Part shown: piece after piece, positions 17,426-26,416 of the stretch | Position numbering within the stretch: the first letter of the stretch is position 1 | Layout: every line of letters begins with the position of its first letter | From: Alphaproteobacteria bacterium | GTDB lineage: Bacteria > Pseudomonadota > Alphaproteobacteria > Rhodobacterales > Rhodobacteraceae | NCBI GenBank assembly: GCA_030431485.1 | Contig: JAUIIR010000002.1 | Location: 99,629 to 163,628 of the forward strand | Length of the DNA: 64,000 nt | Direction of reading: 5' to 3' | Notes under the pieces: generated by a model | What the model saw: only the letters and a program-made list of their open reading frames with translations | Told to the model about the DNA's origin: nothing | Database searches by the model: none | Position numbers and translations under genes: made by a program

Positions 17426-18187
17426 CTACACAAACTGCTCGCGGATCAGTCGCTCCTCAAGCCCATGACCGGGATCAAATAGAACGCGGTGGGCAATCGA
17501 GGGCTCAGATCGGATATCGACCCGCACCACGTCACGCACGGCCCGGGCATCAGCCTCGGCCATGACCGGACGTTTGTCGGGGTCGAGCACATCAAACGTA
17601 ACCTCGGCCGTCTTTGGCAAAAGTGCCCCCCGCCAGCGGCGCGGACGAAAGGCGGCCATCGCCGTCAGCGCCAGCACATCCGATCCGATGGGCAGAATCG
17701 GACCGTGGGCGGAATAATTGTACGCGGTCGATCCCGCAGGCGTGGCAACCAGTGCACCATCGCAAACGAGTTCGGACATACGCACCTTGCCATCCACACT
17801 GATCCGCAGCCTGGCCGCCTGCGGACCGGCACGCAGAAGTGAGACCTCGTTGATTGCCAAGGCCCTGTGTGTCTGGCCATCATGGCTTGTGGCGAGCATC
17901 GACAGCGGATTGATGACCTCTTCCTGCGCCTGCTGAAGACGCTCTTCGAGCCCGTGCTCGGAGTATTCGTTCATCAGAAAGCCAACGGTTCCCCGGTTCA
18001 TCCCGTAGACAGGCGCAGCCAGGTCCTGGGTCCGGTGCAGGGTGGAAAGCATGAACCCGTCGCCCCCCAGAGCCACAATCACATCCGCGCCATCCTCGTT
18101 GTGGTCGCCATAGCGCCGGGTCAGCCCGGCTTTGGCGGCTTGAGCAATCGGCGCCGGGCTGGCAGCAAACGCAATGCGCATGGACAT
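17426..18187 (-). CDS. nadK: NAD kinase
   Basis: This 253-residue enzyme phosphorylates NAD to NADP. The diagnostic GGDG motif is in [14 protein letters not shown] at about residues 40-50, and the second family block [12 protein letters not shown] is present, as are the [19 protein letters not shown] residues that line the NAD site. The length is on the short side but typical for Alphaproteobacteria. ATG codons at 18187 and 18181 are both possible, and the choice changes two residues. It is divergent from glyA. With nadE at 13.2 kb, the window holds two steps of NAD(P) synthesis, but they are not one operon. Confidence 0.96.
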   Translation of the reverse strand: MSMRIAFAASPAPIAQAAKAGLTRRYGDHNEDGADVIVALGGDGFMLSTLHRTQDLAAPVYGMNRGTVGFLMNEYSEHGLEERLQQAQEEVINPLSMLATSHDGQTHRALAINEVSLLRAGPQAARLRISVDGKVRMSELVCDGALVATPAGSTAYNYSAHGPILPIGSDVLALTAMAAFRPRRWRGALLPKTAEVTFDVLDPDKRPVMAEADARAVRDVVRVDIRSEPSIAHRVLFDPGHGLEERLIREQFV

Positions 18188-18357
18188 ACGGGTGGGTTCC
18201 TATCCGGGTCGTATGGTTCCGAAACAAGCACAAACGTCCGCTCTGCGCCAGACATGGCGCAGCTTTGTGTCGTGTGGTCGCTTTCCAACCTTTGCCTTTT
18301 GGCGCGACTCCTATACGTAATCGCCAACGTTTGACCCGCTTCAAGGAGGCCCTGCCC

Positions 18358-19653
18358 ATGAACGCCCCGCACCGCGACACCGGTTTTTTCACCAAATCGC
18401 TGGCCGACAGCGACCCGGACCTGTTCCAGTCGATCACCGATGAGCTTGGCCGCCAGCGCGACGAGATCGAACTGATCGCTTCCGAGAACATTGTCAGCCG
18501 CGCCGTGATGGAAGCGCAGGGCTCGGTGATGACCAACAAATATGCCGAGGGCTATCCGGGCCGCCGCTATTACGGCGGCTGCCAGTTCGTCGACGTGGCC
18601 GAAAACCTTGCCATTGAGCGGGCGTGCCAGCTTTTCAACTGCGGCTTCGCCAACGTGCAGCCGAACTCCGGCTCTCAGGCAAACCAGGGTGTCTTTACCG
18701 CGCTCTTGCAGCCCGGTGACACGATCCTTGGCATGAGCCTCGATGCAGGTGGTCACCTGACCCACGGCGCGGCCCCGAACCAGTCGGGCAAGTGGTTCAA
18801 CGCGATCCAGTACGGAGTGCGTCAGCAGGACAACATGCTGGACTACGATCAAGTTCAGGCGCTGGCCAATGAGCACAAACCGAAGCTGATCATCGCCGGT
18901 GGGTCGGCCATCCCGCGTCAGATCGACTTTGCCCGCATGCGCGAGATTGCCGACAGCGTGGGCGCGTATCTGCATGTGGACATGGCGCATTTTGCTGGTC
19001 TGGTCGCTGCGGGCGAACACCCCAGCCCGTTCCCGCATGCGCATGTCGCCACCACCACAACGCACAAAACCCTGCGCGGTCCGCGCGGCGGTATGATCCT
19101 GACGAATGACGAGGCGCTTGCCAAGAAGTTCAATTCGGCCATCTTCCCCGGCATTCAGGGCGGTCCGCTGATGCATGTGATCGCGGCCAAGGCGGTTGCC
19201 TTTGGCGAAGCGCTGCGCCCCGAGTTCAAAACCTATCAGCAGAACGTCATCCGTAACGCGCAGGCGCTTTCGGATCAGCTGATCAAAGGCGGTCTGGACA
19301 CCGTGACCCATGGCACCGACACCCATGTGGTTCTGGTGGACCTGCGCCCCAAAGGCGTGAAAGGCAACGCGACCGAGAAGGCGCTGGGTCGCGCGCATAT
19401 CACATGCAACAAGAACGGTGTGCCGTTCGATCCGGAAAAGCCAACGATCACGTCGGGCATCCGTCTGGGGTCACCTGCTGGCACGACGCGCGGGTTCATG
19501 GAGGCCGAGTTCCGCCAGATCGCAGACTGGATCATCGAAGTGGTCGATGGACTTGCCGCCAATGGTGAGGACGGCAACAGCGCGGTCGAGGACAAGGTTC
19601 GCGCCGAAGTGGCCGAACTGTGCGCCCGTTTCCCGATCTACCCCGATCTCTAA
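18358..19653 (+). CDS. glyA: Serine hydroxymethyltransferase
   Basis: This 431-residue PLP enzyme interconverts serine and glycine with tetrahydrofolate and supplies one-carbon units. The PLP-lysine motif [14 protein letters not shown] and N-terminal blocks [13 protein letters not shown] and [15 protein letters not shown] are complete. The start at ATG 18358 has AAGGAGG eight bases upstream. Together with the riboswitch-controlled gcv operon it forms the serine-glycine-C1 cycle, though the genes are 12 kb apart. The gene is followed by a perfect palindrome and then the leucine leader of the next operon. Confidence 0.98.
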   Translation: MNAPHRDTGFFTKSLADSDPDLFQSITDELGRQRDEIELIASENIVSRAVMEAQGSVMTNKYAEGYPGRRYYGGCQFVDVAENLAIERACQLFNCGFANVQPNSGSQANQGVFTALLQPGDTILGMSLDAGGHLTHGAAPNQSGKWFNAIQYGVRQQDNMLDYDQVQALANEHKPKLIIAGGSAIPRQIDFARMREIADSVGAYLHVDMAHFAGLVAAGEHPSPFPHAHVATTTTHKTLRGPRGGMILTNDEALAKKFNSAIFPGIQGGPLMHVIAAKAVAFGEALRPEFKTYQQNVIRNAQALSDQLIKGGLDTVTHGTDTHVVLVDLRPKGVKGNATEKALGRAHITCNKNGVPFDPEKPTITSGIRLGSPAGTTRGFMEAEFRQIADWIIEVVDGLAANGEDGNSAVEDKVRAEVAELCARFPIYPDL

Positions 19654-19672
19654 GATTTTATGGCGCGACCCA

Positions 19673-19694
19673 AGATTCTTCGTACGAAGAATCT
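19673..19694. repeat. 22-bp perfect palindrome downstream of glyA
   Basis: The half-site AGATTCTTCG-T is followed by its exact complement. Flanking CCC and GGG extend the symmetry with one mismatched pair. It lies 20 bases after the glyA stop. No U-run follows, so it is a weak candidate for an intrinsic terminator and may be a repeated extragenic palindrome or an operator. Confidence 0.7.
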
Positions 19695-19815
19695 CGGGCC
19701 AACCCGTAAAGATTTGAAGAACAGATATGCGCGCCCGGGCACTGGTGCGCATTTTTTCTGCCCTAAGGTCATTCCACGGGTTTTCTTTCACAATTTGCGG
19801 CGTATAGTCCGCGGC

Positions 19816-19902
19816 ATGACAGGTCAGGCACATATCGCTTCACACATGCGCTCTAGCGCGCCGCTTGTGCTGGCCATCCGTCTTCTCCTAATCCGCCTCT
19901 GA
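19816..19902 (+). CDS. Leucine-rich leader peptide of the cupin-leuA operon (attenuator)
   Basis: This 28-codon frame starts at ATG 19816 and ends with the sequence LVLAIRLLLIRL-stop; seven of the last twelve residues are leucine or close neighbours (six Leu, two Ile, one Val). Short leaders loaded with the codons of the pathway end product upstream of biosynthetic genes are the classic sign of ribosome-mediated attenuation. The first strand of a perfect 10-bp hairpin begins at the leader's stop codon. The next gene is a small cupin and the one after is leuA, the first committed step of leucine synthesis, in line with leucine control. Confidence 0.8.
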   Translation: MTGQAHIASHMRSSAPLVLAIRLLLIRL

Positions 19903-19950
19903 GCGCGGCCGATCGGCGCGACCGCTCAGAGGATGCCCGTGACGCGCCGA
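19896..19950 (+). promoter_or_regulatory. Overlapping alternative hairpins after the leucine leader
   Basis: Stem A pairs CCTCTGAGCG (19896-19905) with CGCTCAGAGG (19923-19932). Stem B pairs TCGGCGCG (19913-19920) with CGCGCCGA (19943-19950). Each is perfect, and the two interleave so that they cannot form as ordinary nested hairpins together, as expected for attenuator switching. There is no U-run after stem B, so control may act through Rho or on translation of the cupin start at 19973. Confidence 0.65.
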
Positions 19951-19972
19951 CGCACCCGGATTGGAAAGACCC

Positions 19973-20329
19973 ATGAACAAAATCAACCTCGCTGAAAAGC
20001 TGGCCCAATTTTCAAGCCATTGGGACCCGCATGTCATTGCAAGTTACAATGGCAACGACGTGATGGTGGTAAAACTCTCGGGAGAATTTCCCTTCCACAA
20101 GCACGACAACACTGACGATTTCTTCCTCGTTATTTCAGGTGAAGTCGTCATGGACTACGAGAATGCGCCCTCGGTGACATTTGGACCGGGCGAATTGGTT
20201 ATCGTGCCGAAAGGCACCGTCCACCGCCCACGCGCCAACACCGAGGCATACGTGTTGTTAATCGAACCATCGGGCGAGCCGAATACCGGCGACAGCGGTG
20301 TAACACCGGCCGCAAAGCCTGCGATCTAA
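19973..20329 (+). CDS. Small single-domain cupin protein
   Basis: This 118-residue protein has the two cupin motifs: FPFHKHDNTDDFFLVISGEVVMDYE (motif 1, His and Glu metal ligands) and PGELVIVPKGTVHRPRA (motif 2 with His). Such proteins are metal-binding beta-barrels, as isomerases, dioxygenases or sensors. The gene sits between the leucine leader and leuA, 11 bases before the latter, so it is probably co-transcribed and under leucine control. Its function in leucine metabolism is not known to me. The start at ATG 19973 follows GGAAAG. Confidence 0.88.
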   Translation: MNKINLAEKLAQFSSHWDPHVIASYNGNDVMVVKLSGEFPFHKHDNTDDFFLVISGEVVMDYENAPSVTFGPGELVIVPKGTVHRPRANTEAYVLLIEPSGEPNTGDSGVTPAAKPAI

Positions 20330-20340
20330 GGACCAAACAC

Positions 20341-21900
20341 ATGACAGACGACAAGAACAGAGTTGTCATCTTCGACACCACTTTGCGCGACGGTGAACAA
20401 TCACCGGGAGCCACCATGACCCATGACGAAAAGCTCGAGATTGCCGAGCTTCTGGATGACATGGGCGTCGACATCATCGAAGCCGGGTTTCCCATTGCCT
20501 CCGAAGGCGATTTCCGCGCGGTGAGCGAAATTGCCCAACGCTCCAATAATGCGGTGATCTGCGGCCTCGCGCGGGCGCAATTGCCAGATATCGACCGCTG
20601 CTGGGAAGCGGTGCGCCACGCTGCCAAGCCGCGCATCCACACGTTCATCGGCACCTCGCCGCTGCACCGGGCCATTCCGAACCTCACGCAGGACGAGATG
20701 GCGGAACGGATCGAACAGACCGTGACCCATGCGCGCAACCTTTGCGACAACGTGCAGTGGTCGCCGATGGATGCGACGCGCACCGAATGGGATTACCTTT
20801 GCCGTGTGGTTGAGATTGCGATCAAGTCCGGTGCGACCACGATCAACATCCCCGACACGGTCGGCTACACTGCGCCGGTGGAAAGCGCCGATCTGATCCG
20901 CCGGTTGATCGAAACCGTCCCCGGCGCGGATGAGGTGGTCTTCGCCACCCATTGCCACAACGATCTTGGCATGGCGACAGCCAACGCGCTCGCCGCGGTC
21001 GCTGGCGGCGCGCGGCAGATTGAATGCACAATTAACGGTCTCGGTGAGCGTGCGGGCAATACCGCACTTGAAGAGGTGGTGATGGCGCTCAAGGTGCGGC
21101 ACGACATCATGCCCTACCACACCGGCATCGACACTCGGAAGATCATGCATATCTCGCGCCGCGTGGCGACGGTGTCGGGCTTCCCGGTGCAATTCAACAA
21201 AGCCATCGTCGGCAAAAACGCCTTTGCGCACGAGAGCGGCATCCACCAGGACGGCATGCTCAAGAACGCCGAGACGTTCGAGATCATGCGTCCCGAGGAT
21301 GTCGGCATCGCAGGCACATCGTTGCCCTTGGGCAAACACTCGGGCCGGGCTGCGCTGCGCGCCAAGCTCAAGGAATTGGGTGTGGATGTTGGGGACAACC
21401 AGCTCAAAGATATTTTTGTCCGCTTCAAGGATCTCGCCGACCGGAAGAAAGAGGTCTTCGACGACGACATCCTCGCGCTTGTGACGGCAACAACCGAAGG
21501 CGACGACGCCCTGCAGTTGGTTAACCTCAAGGTGGTCTGCGGAACTGGTGGACCGGCTGAAGCAACGCTTGAAATGGAGATCAACGGCGAGGACAAATCT
21601 GCGGTCAGCGAAGGCGATGGACCGGTGGATGCCACCTTCAAGGCGATCCGCATGCTGCATCCGAACAAAGCGCGCCTGCAGTTGTACCAAGTGCACGCAG
21701 TTACCGAAGGCACTGACGCACAGGCGACGGTTAGTGTACGGCTGGAAGAGGACGGCATGATCGCCACCGGGCAGTCAGCGGATACCGACACCGTGGTGGC
21801 GTCGGCCAAGGCCTATATTCATGCGCTCAACCGGTTGATCGTGCGGCGCGGCAAAACCGGCAAGGACGTCAAGGAAATCTCGTACCGGGATGTGACCTAA
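20341..21900 (+). CDS. leuA: 2-Isopropylmalate synthase
   Basis: This 519-residue enzyme condenses acetyl-CoA with 2-oxoisovalerate, the first step of leucine synthesis. The N-terminal TIM barrel begins with VVIFDTTLRDGEQSPGATM, and the metal-binding HCHNDLGMATANALAAV and CTINGLGERAGN blocks are intact. The C-terminal LeuA regulatory (allosteric, leucine-binding) domain covers roughly residues 385-505. It is downstream of the leucine leader and the cupin gene. A strong hairpin follows the stop, converging with the helicase gene. Confidence 0.97.
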   Translation: MTDDKNRVVIFDTTLRDGEQSPGATMTHDEKLEIAELLDDMGVDIIEAGFPIASEGDFRAVSEIAQRSNNAVICGLARAQLPDIDRCWEAVRHAAKPRIHTFIGTSPLHRAIPNLTQDEMAERIEQTVTHARNLCDNVQWSPMDATRTEWDYLCRVVEIAIKSGATTINIPDTVGYTAPVESADLIRRLIETVPGADEVVFATHCHNDLGMATANALAAVAGGARQIECTINGLGERAGNTALEEVVMALKVRHDIMPYHTGIDTRKIMHISRRVATVSGFPVQFNKAIVGKNAFAHESGIHQDGMLKNAETFEIMRPEDVGIAGTSLPLGKHSGRAALRAKLKELGVDVGDNQLKDIFVRFKDLADRKKEVFDDDILALVTATTEGDDALQLVNLKVVCGTGGPAEATLEMEINGEDKSAVSEGDGPVDATFKAIRMLHPNKARLQLYQVHAVTEGTDAQATVSVRLEEDGMIATGQSADTDTVVASAKAYIHALNRLIVRRGKTGKDVKEISYRDVT

Positions 21901-21904
21901 GTCC

Positions 21905-21958
21905 CGGTGCGTGCAAGCATAAACCCTACGTAGGATGGGTGCTTGCACGCACCGTTTT
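21905..21958. terminator. Long hairpin with GTAG-headed half-elements, probable bidirectional terminator
   Basis: The 15-bp arms CGGTGCGTGCAAGCA (21905-21919) and TGCTTGCACGCACCG (21940-21954) are perfect, with TTTT immediately after on the plus strand. The loop contains CCTACGTAGG. It separates convergent leuA and the helicase gene. Each half reads as GTAG plus a short hairpin, as in REP elements (see findings). Confidence 0.85.
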
Positions 21959-24405
21959 CAATACGGCACCCGCCATTTCGGTTGACTTGGATGTGCTTCA
22001 ACCTGCGCCAGACCGCTGGTCTCCATCAGCCGCGTGATCTCTTCTTCCAGAAGCCGTTCGTCCGCCTGCCCCCGCACCGGCACACGACCGGGTTCAAGAA
22101 ATAGCGGCGCCGCCAGAGGCGTCACGCGGTCGAGGCGCAGCAGGTCGATACGGTCGCCCACCCGTTCTGCCATCTCCCGGATGCGCGCGAAATCGACCAA
22201 TCCGCGCATTGCCTCTTCGCGTGTGATCTGCATCAGCAGGTGGTCGGGGTCGTATTTAAGGAGCGTGTCGTAAAGGATATCCGACGACATGGTCGCCTGC
22301 CGCCCCGTCTTTCTCTGACCGCCGAGGTTGCGTTCGATGAGACCGGCAATGGTCGCAGATGCCCGGAAGGTGCGTTTCATCACGGCATTGCCCGCCAGCC
22401 AGCCGTCCAGTCCAGCTTCCAACGCTGCCAGATCGAAAAGCGGTGCCGGGTCGATCACTGCGTCCAGGCCCCAGATCAACACGGCGTAGTCGGTGGCGAC
22501 AAAGCCCATCGGAGCCAGCCCTTCCTCTTCCATCCGCTTGGTCAGCAAGAGGCCAAGCGTCTGCATCGCGTTGCGTCCGGCAAAACCATAGGCCACCAGT
22601 TGCTCACGCCCGTCATGCGGGAAGCTTTCGATGAGCAGGCGCCCGGGTTCGGGCAAGCGGCTGACGCGGCGCTGAATGTGCAGCCAGTCACGTGTGTGGG
22701 CAGGCAACTCTGGCCAATCGTCCTGCTGAAACATCTGCAGAATACGGTTCGACAATTGGGTGGAGGTGGCAAATTTCGTGCCCATGAAAGTGGCGATCTT
22801 TGGCTTTCGCCCAGGGTCGCGCGTCACTTCAACGGTCAATTCGCGCAGCCCTTCATACCGGACGATCTGGCCGCCGATCAAGAAGGTGTCGCCTTTGGTC
22901 AGGGTCGCGGCGAACCCTTCCTCAATCTCTCCCAGAGGTGCGCCACCCCTACCCCGCCATTTGACCTTGAGCGTGTCGGTGTCCTGTATCGTGCCGATGT
23001 TCTGGCGGATGCGGGCGGCGGACCGCGGATCGCGCAACTGCCAGCGCCCGTCGGGCAATTGCTTGAGCCGCTGCCACTGGTCATAGGCTCGCAAAGCATA
23101 GCCGCCCGTGGCGCAGAAATTCAGACAGGCGGTAAATTCGGCACGGCTGAGATCGGCATAGGACCCGGCGCTTGTCATCTCGGTGTATAGCAGATCCGCA
23201 TCGAACGGGCCGGAGCAGGCTGCGATCAGGATGTGCTGACACAGCACGTCACGCGGCCCGCGACCACGCCATTCGCCATCCAGATCGTGCGCCTTGACGG
23301 CTTCCAACGCAGCCACGCATTCGACCACTTCGAACCGGTTGGCAGGCACCAACAGCGCCTTGGACGGTGCGTTGTATCGGTGGTTCGCACGGCCAATCCG
23401 CTGCACCAAACGTTTGACGTTCTTCGGCGCACCGATCTGGATCACCAGATCCACATCGCCCCAGTCAATGCCCAGATCAAGGCTGCCCGTGCAGACAATC
23501 GCCCGCAAGTCACCTCTGACCATCGCCGCTTCGACCTTTTCGCGCTGCTTCCGGTCGAGCGATCCGTGATGGATGCCGATGGGCAAGGCGTCTTCATTCG
23601 CGAGCCACAGATTGTGAAAGAAGATCTCGGCCTGCGCGCGGGTGTTGTGGAAGATCAGCGTGGTCTTGTGCTGTTTCACCTGCTCCAGCACTGCGGGAAT
23701 GCTGTATTTCGCGCCACCACCGGACCACGGCGGGGCTTCGTCCGTGACCAGCATAGAGATGTCGGGCTCCGGCCCCGGATCGGCCATCACGATCTCGCAG
23801 GTGTCGGGATGACGTGCCAGCAACCGCGCGATGGCGTCCGGGTCATCGACAGTGGCAGACAGGCCGACACGGCGCAGATCGGGGCACATGCCTTGCAACC
23901 GGGCCAGCGCCAGCATCAATTGATCGCCGCGTTTGCTTTCCGCCAGCGCATGGATTTCGTCCACCACCACCCGCTGAACACCTTTGAACATGCGCGGCGC
24001 ATCTTCGTAGCTGGTGAGCAGCGCCAGCGACTCGGGCGTGGTCAGCAGGATGTGGGGCGGGTCCGCCCGCTGCCGTTTCTTGATATGGGCCGACGTGTCG
24101 CCCGTTCGGTCCTCGACCCGGATCGGCAATCCCGCCTCGTCAATGGGCGTGCGCAGGTTGCGCTTGATGTCGGAGGCCAGCGCCTTGAGCGGGCTGACAT
24201 AAAGTGTGTGCAGACCTTCGCGTGGCTCCTGCGCCAGCTCTACCAGCGTCGGCAGAAACCCTGCCAGCGTCTTGCCCCCGCCGGTGGGCGCAATCAGCAA
24301 AAGGCAGGGGTCCGCCGCCCGGTTCAGCATATCCTGCTGATGCGAATGGATTGCCCATCCTCGGGTATCGAACCAAGATTGAAGTGAGGGCGGCAACGCG
24401 ATCAT
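21958..24405 (-). CDS. Lhr-family DEXH-box DNA helicase (ligase-associated type)
   Basis: This SF2 helicase is about 815 residues long. Motif I is APTGGGKT near residue 35, motif II is the DEIHALAESKRGDQL block (DEIH), and the C-terminal RecA domain contains QRIGRANHR. The N-terminus LPPSLQSWFDTRGW fits the short Lhr-like helicases found with a DNA ligase, exonuclease and phosphoesterase, but none of those partners is next to it here. The role is likely DNA repair. The start is uncertain. ATG 24405 has AGGAGG only one base upstream, whereas TTG at 24396 has better spacing; only three residues are at stake. Confidence 0.88.
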   Translation of the reverse strand: MIALPPSLQSWFDTRGWAIHSHQQDMLNRAADPCLLLIAPTGGGKTLAGFLPTLVELAQEPREGLHTLYVSPLKALASDIKRNLRTPIDEAGLPIRVEDRTGDTSAHIKKRQRADPPHILLTTPESLALLTSYEDAPRMFKGVQRVVVDEIHALAESKRGDQLMLALARLQGMCPDLRRVGLSATVDDPDAIARLLARHPDTCEIVMADPGPEPDISMLVTDEAPPWSGGGAKYSIPAVLEQVKQHKTTLIFHNTRAQAEIFFHNLWLANEDALPIGIHHGSLDRKQREKVEAAMVRGDLRAIVCTGSLDLGIDWGDVDLVIQIGAPKNVKRLVQRIGRANHRYNAPSKALLVPANRFEVVECVAALEAVKAHDLDGEWRGRGPRDVLCQHILIAACSGPFDADLLYTEMTSAGSYADLSRAEFTACLNFCATGGYALRAYDQWQRLKQLPDGRWQLRDPRSAARIRQNIGTIQDTDTLKVKWRGRGGAPLGEIEEGFAATLTKGDTFLIGGQIVRYEGLRELTVEVTRDPGRKPKIATFMGTKFATSTQLSNRILQMFQQDDWPELPAHTRDWLHIQRRVSRLPEPGRLLIESFPHDGREQLVAYGFAGRNAMQTLGLLLTKRMEEEGLAPMGFVATDYAVLIWGLDAVIDPAPLFDLAALEAGLDGWLAGNAVMKRTFRASATIAGLIERNLGGQRKTGRQATMSSDILYDTLLKYDPDHLLMQITREEAMRGLVDFARIREMAERVGDRIDLLRLDRVTPLAAPLFLEPGRVPVRGQADERLLEEEITRLMETSGLAQVEAHPSQPKWRVPY

Positions 24406-24507
24406 ACCTCCTACATATGCCGCAGGGCGGCAAAGAAAAACGCACAACTTGCATTGCGGGTTGGCGACACTTGGCAGATGGTGCGAGGAATCGCGAAAGG
24501 CGAAGAT

Positions 24508-25692
24508 ATGCGCAGCCCCCACCCTCTTCTACTGACGCTCACGCTGTATCTCGCTGGCCTTGGCGCGGCAGGACAGTTTTCGAAACTGGCGGTAAGTTTC
24601 GTGACGCTGACCGAGGTCTATGCCGGACATGGCGAGACCATACTTGGGCTGGCGGTGTCGCTGATCAGTCTTGTCGGCCTGATACTTGGGCTGGTTGCTG
24701 GCATCGTCGTCACTCGCATAGGGGCACGCAGGGCATTGCTTGCGGCTTTGGCACTGGGCGCGGCAATGTCGCTCTGGCAAGCCATGCTGCCCTCCTTGCC
24801 GGTGCTGATGGTGAGCCGCGTGCTGGAAGGCGCGTCTCATCTTCTGATTGTTGTGGCCGCACCAACACTGATTGCCGAGACCACACCTGATCGATATCGC
24901 CCAGCGGCGCTGACGCTTTGGAGCACGTTTTTCGGCGTGGCATTTGCGTTGACTGCGGTCATTGCGCCGGGCGTGATCGCAAATGGTGGTCTGGCTTTGC
25001 TGATCGGAGCGCATGGTGTCTGGATGGCGGTGGCATGTCTGGCCGTCCTTTTCGTCTTGCCACGCCCGGTGATGACCCAATCGCCGCCATCGGAAATTTC
25101 TTTGCTGCGTCGCCATATCGTGGCCTACGCGACACCTGGAATTGCCACGCCGGCCTTGGCGTGGTTGTGCTATACGCTCACCTTCGTATCGGTCCTAACC
25201 GCGTTGCCGCTGCTGACCTCAGGCACCGCGCCCACGTGGCTCGCCGCCATTGCGCCTTTGGTGTCCATCGGTGTAGCCCTGACTGTGGGCGTTGCCGTTC
25301 TGTCCCGCCACCCGGCGCGACCAGTGGTGACGCTGGGATTTGCGCTTTGCGTGGCGATGGCTGTGGTTGTTCTGGTCGCAGGCTTTACCGCGGTCACGGT
25401 AATCCTGCTCTTCGCCTCTATGGCCTTTGTGCAGAGCTCAGGTTTTGCCATCGTACCCCAGATCAACGCGGATGCGGCGTCACGTGCTCTGGCCAATGGA
25501 GCGTTGGCGCAGATGGGCAACCTTGGAAATTTGACGGGAACGCCACTGCTTATTGCGGTTTATCAGGGCGCTCCAGTTCTTGGCCCGTTCCTTTTTCTGG
25601 TCATTGCCTATGGCAGCGGCGTCGCAATCACTTGGGTGCTCGGACGCAGGGCAGTGGCGGCAATGGACACGAGGCATGCTTCGATGAACTGA
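24508..25692 (+). CDS. MFS transporter
   Basis: This 394-residue protein has about twelve hydrophobic segments and the central MFS arrangement. The loop GIVVTRIGARRALL after the second segment is the usual G-x-x-x-D/R-x-x-G-R-R type, and SRVLEGASHLLIVVAAPTLIAE lies in the fourth/fifth segment region. Substrate unknown. The start at ATG 24508 is chosen because a longer frame overlaps the promoter gap with the helicase gene. It is convergent with ribE 25 bases away, where a CGCGTCGACGCG palindrome lies. Confidence 0.88.
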   Translation: MRSPHPLLLTLTLYLAGLGAAGQFSKLAVSFVTLTEVYAGHGETILGLAVSLISLVGLILGLVAGIVVTRIGARRALLAALALGAAMSLWQAMLPSLPVLMVSRVLEGASHLLIVVAAPTLIAETTPDRYRPAALTLWSTFFGVAFALTAVIAPGVIANGGLALLIGAHGVWMAVACLAVLFVLPRPVMTQSPPSEISLLRRHIVAYATPGIATPALAWLCYTLTFVSVLTALPLLTSGTAPTWLAAIAPLVSIGVALTVGVAVLSRHPARPVVTLGFALCVAMAVVVLVAGFTAVTVILLFASMAFVQSSGFAIVPQINADAASRALANGALAQMGNLGNLTGTPLLIAVYQGAPVLGPFLFLVIAYGSGVAITWVLGRRAVAAMDTRHASMN

Positions 25693-25717
25693 AGCCGCAA
25701 GCGCGTCGACGCGTGCG

Positions 25718-26308
25718 TTACCTCTGCATCTCGGCCAGACGCGCCACATAGCGGGCCAGAGTGTCGATTTCGAGATTGACCTTATCACCCACCTTAGTTG
25801 CCCCCCAGGTCGTGACCTCCTGGGTGTGCGGTATGATATTCACACCGAAGCGGGTCTTATCCACCTCATTCACCGTCAGGGATGTGCCGTCGAGAGCCAC
25901 CGACCCTTTCGGTGCGATGAACCGTGCGAGGGCGCGCGGAGCCTCGAACGTGTAGCGGACACTATCGCCTTCGGGACGCATCTCGACGATCTCTGCCAGC
26001 CCGTCGACATGGCCGGAAACGATGTGCCCGCCTAATTCATCTCCGACCTTGAGCGCGCGTTCGAGATTGATTTTCTGGCCTTCGCCCCATTGGCCGATAT
26101 TGGTCTTGTCCAACGTTTCTGCGCTAATCTCGACATCAAACCAATCGGGGCCAAGCTCAACCACCGTCAGACAAACACCACTACAGGCAATCGACGCGCC
26201 GATATCAATGCTTTGTGTGTCATAGGCCGTACCGATACGCGCGCGCAGGTCGCCGCGGCGCTCAAGGCTGCGAATTTCCCCAATGTCTGTCACGATACCG
26301 GTAAACAT
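25718..26308 (-). CDS. ribE: Riboflavin synthase alpha chain
   Basis: This 196-residue trimeric enzyme dismutates 6,7-dimethyl-8-ribityllumazine to riboflavin. The N-terminus MFTGIVTDIGEI and the duplicated barrel blocks GASIACSGVCLTVVE and GSVALDGTSLTVNEV are diagnostic. GGHIVSGHVDGL marks the inter-domain segment. The start at ATG 26308 is fixed by the family N-terminus. ribD lies 4.7 kb away on the same strand beyond three opposite-strand capsule genes, so the usual rib order has been interrupted. Confidence 0.96.
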   Translation of the reverse strand: MFTGIVTDIGEIRSLERRGDLRARIGTAYDTQSIDIGASIACSGVCLTVVELGPDWFDVEISAETLDKTNIGQWGEGQKINLERALKVGDELGGHIVSGHVDGLAEIVEMRPEGDSVRYTFEAPRALARFIAPKGSVALDGTSLTVNEVDKTRFGVNIIPHTQEVTTWGATKVGDKVNLEIDTLARYVARLAEMQR

Positions 26309-26416
26309 GATGTAGCCCTCACCGTCATCACCCGCACTAGCTATTGCGGAATAGTAGTTCTCAGTATGCCGCCGTTTATGGTATTTACGGGTCAAACCGA
26401 GGGATACTGCGCGGAC

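Noticed and set aside
18121..19398. 425-codon frame antisense to glyA
   Set aside because: It lies over glyA and the end of nadK; no domain is recognisable and both real genes are intact.
20401..21696. 431-codon frame antisense to leuA
   Set aside because: Its His/Arg/Val-rich composition and complete overlap with the unmistakable leuA coding sequence mark it as a shadow.
23233..24387. 384-codon frame antisense to the helicase gene
   Set aside because: It runs through the helicase motifs on the other strand and has an Arg/Gln/His-rich product typical of shadows.
25702..25713. CGCGTCGACGCG palindrome between the MFS gene and ribE
   Set aside because: Short GC palindrome in a 25-base convergent gap; too easily due to base composition and without a U-run.
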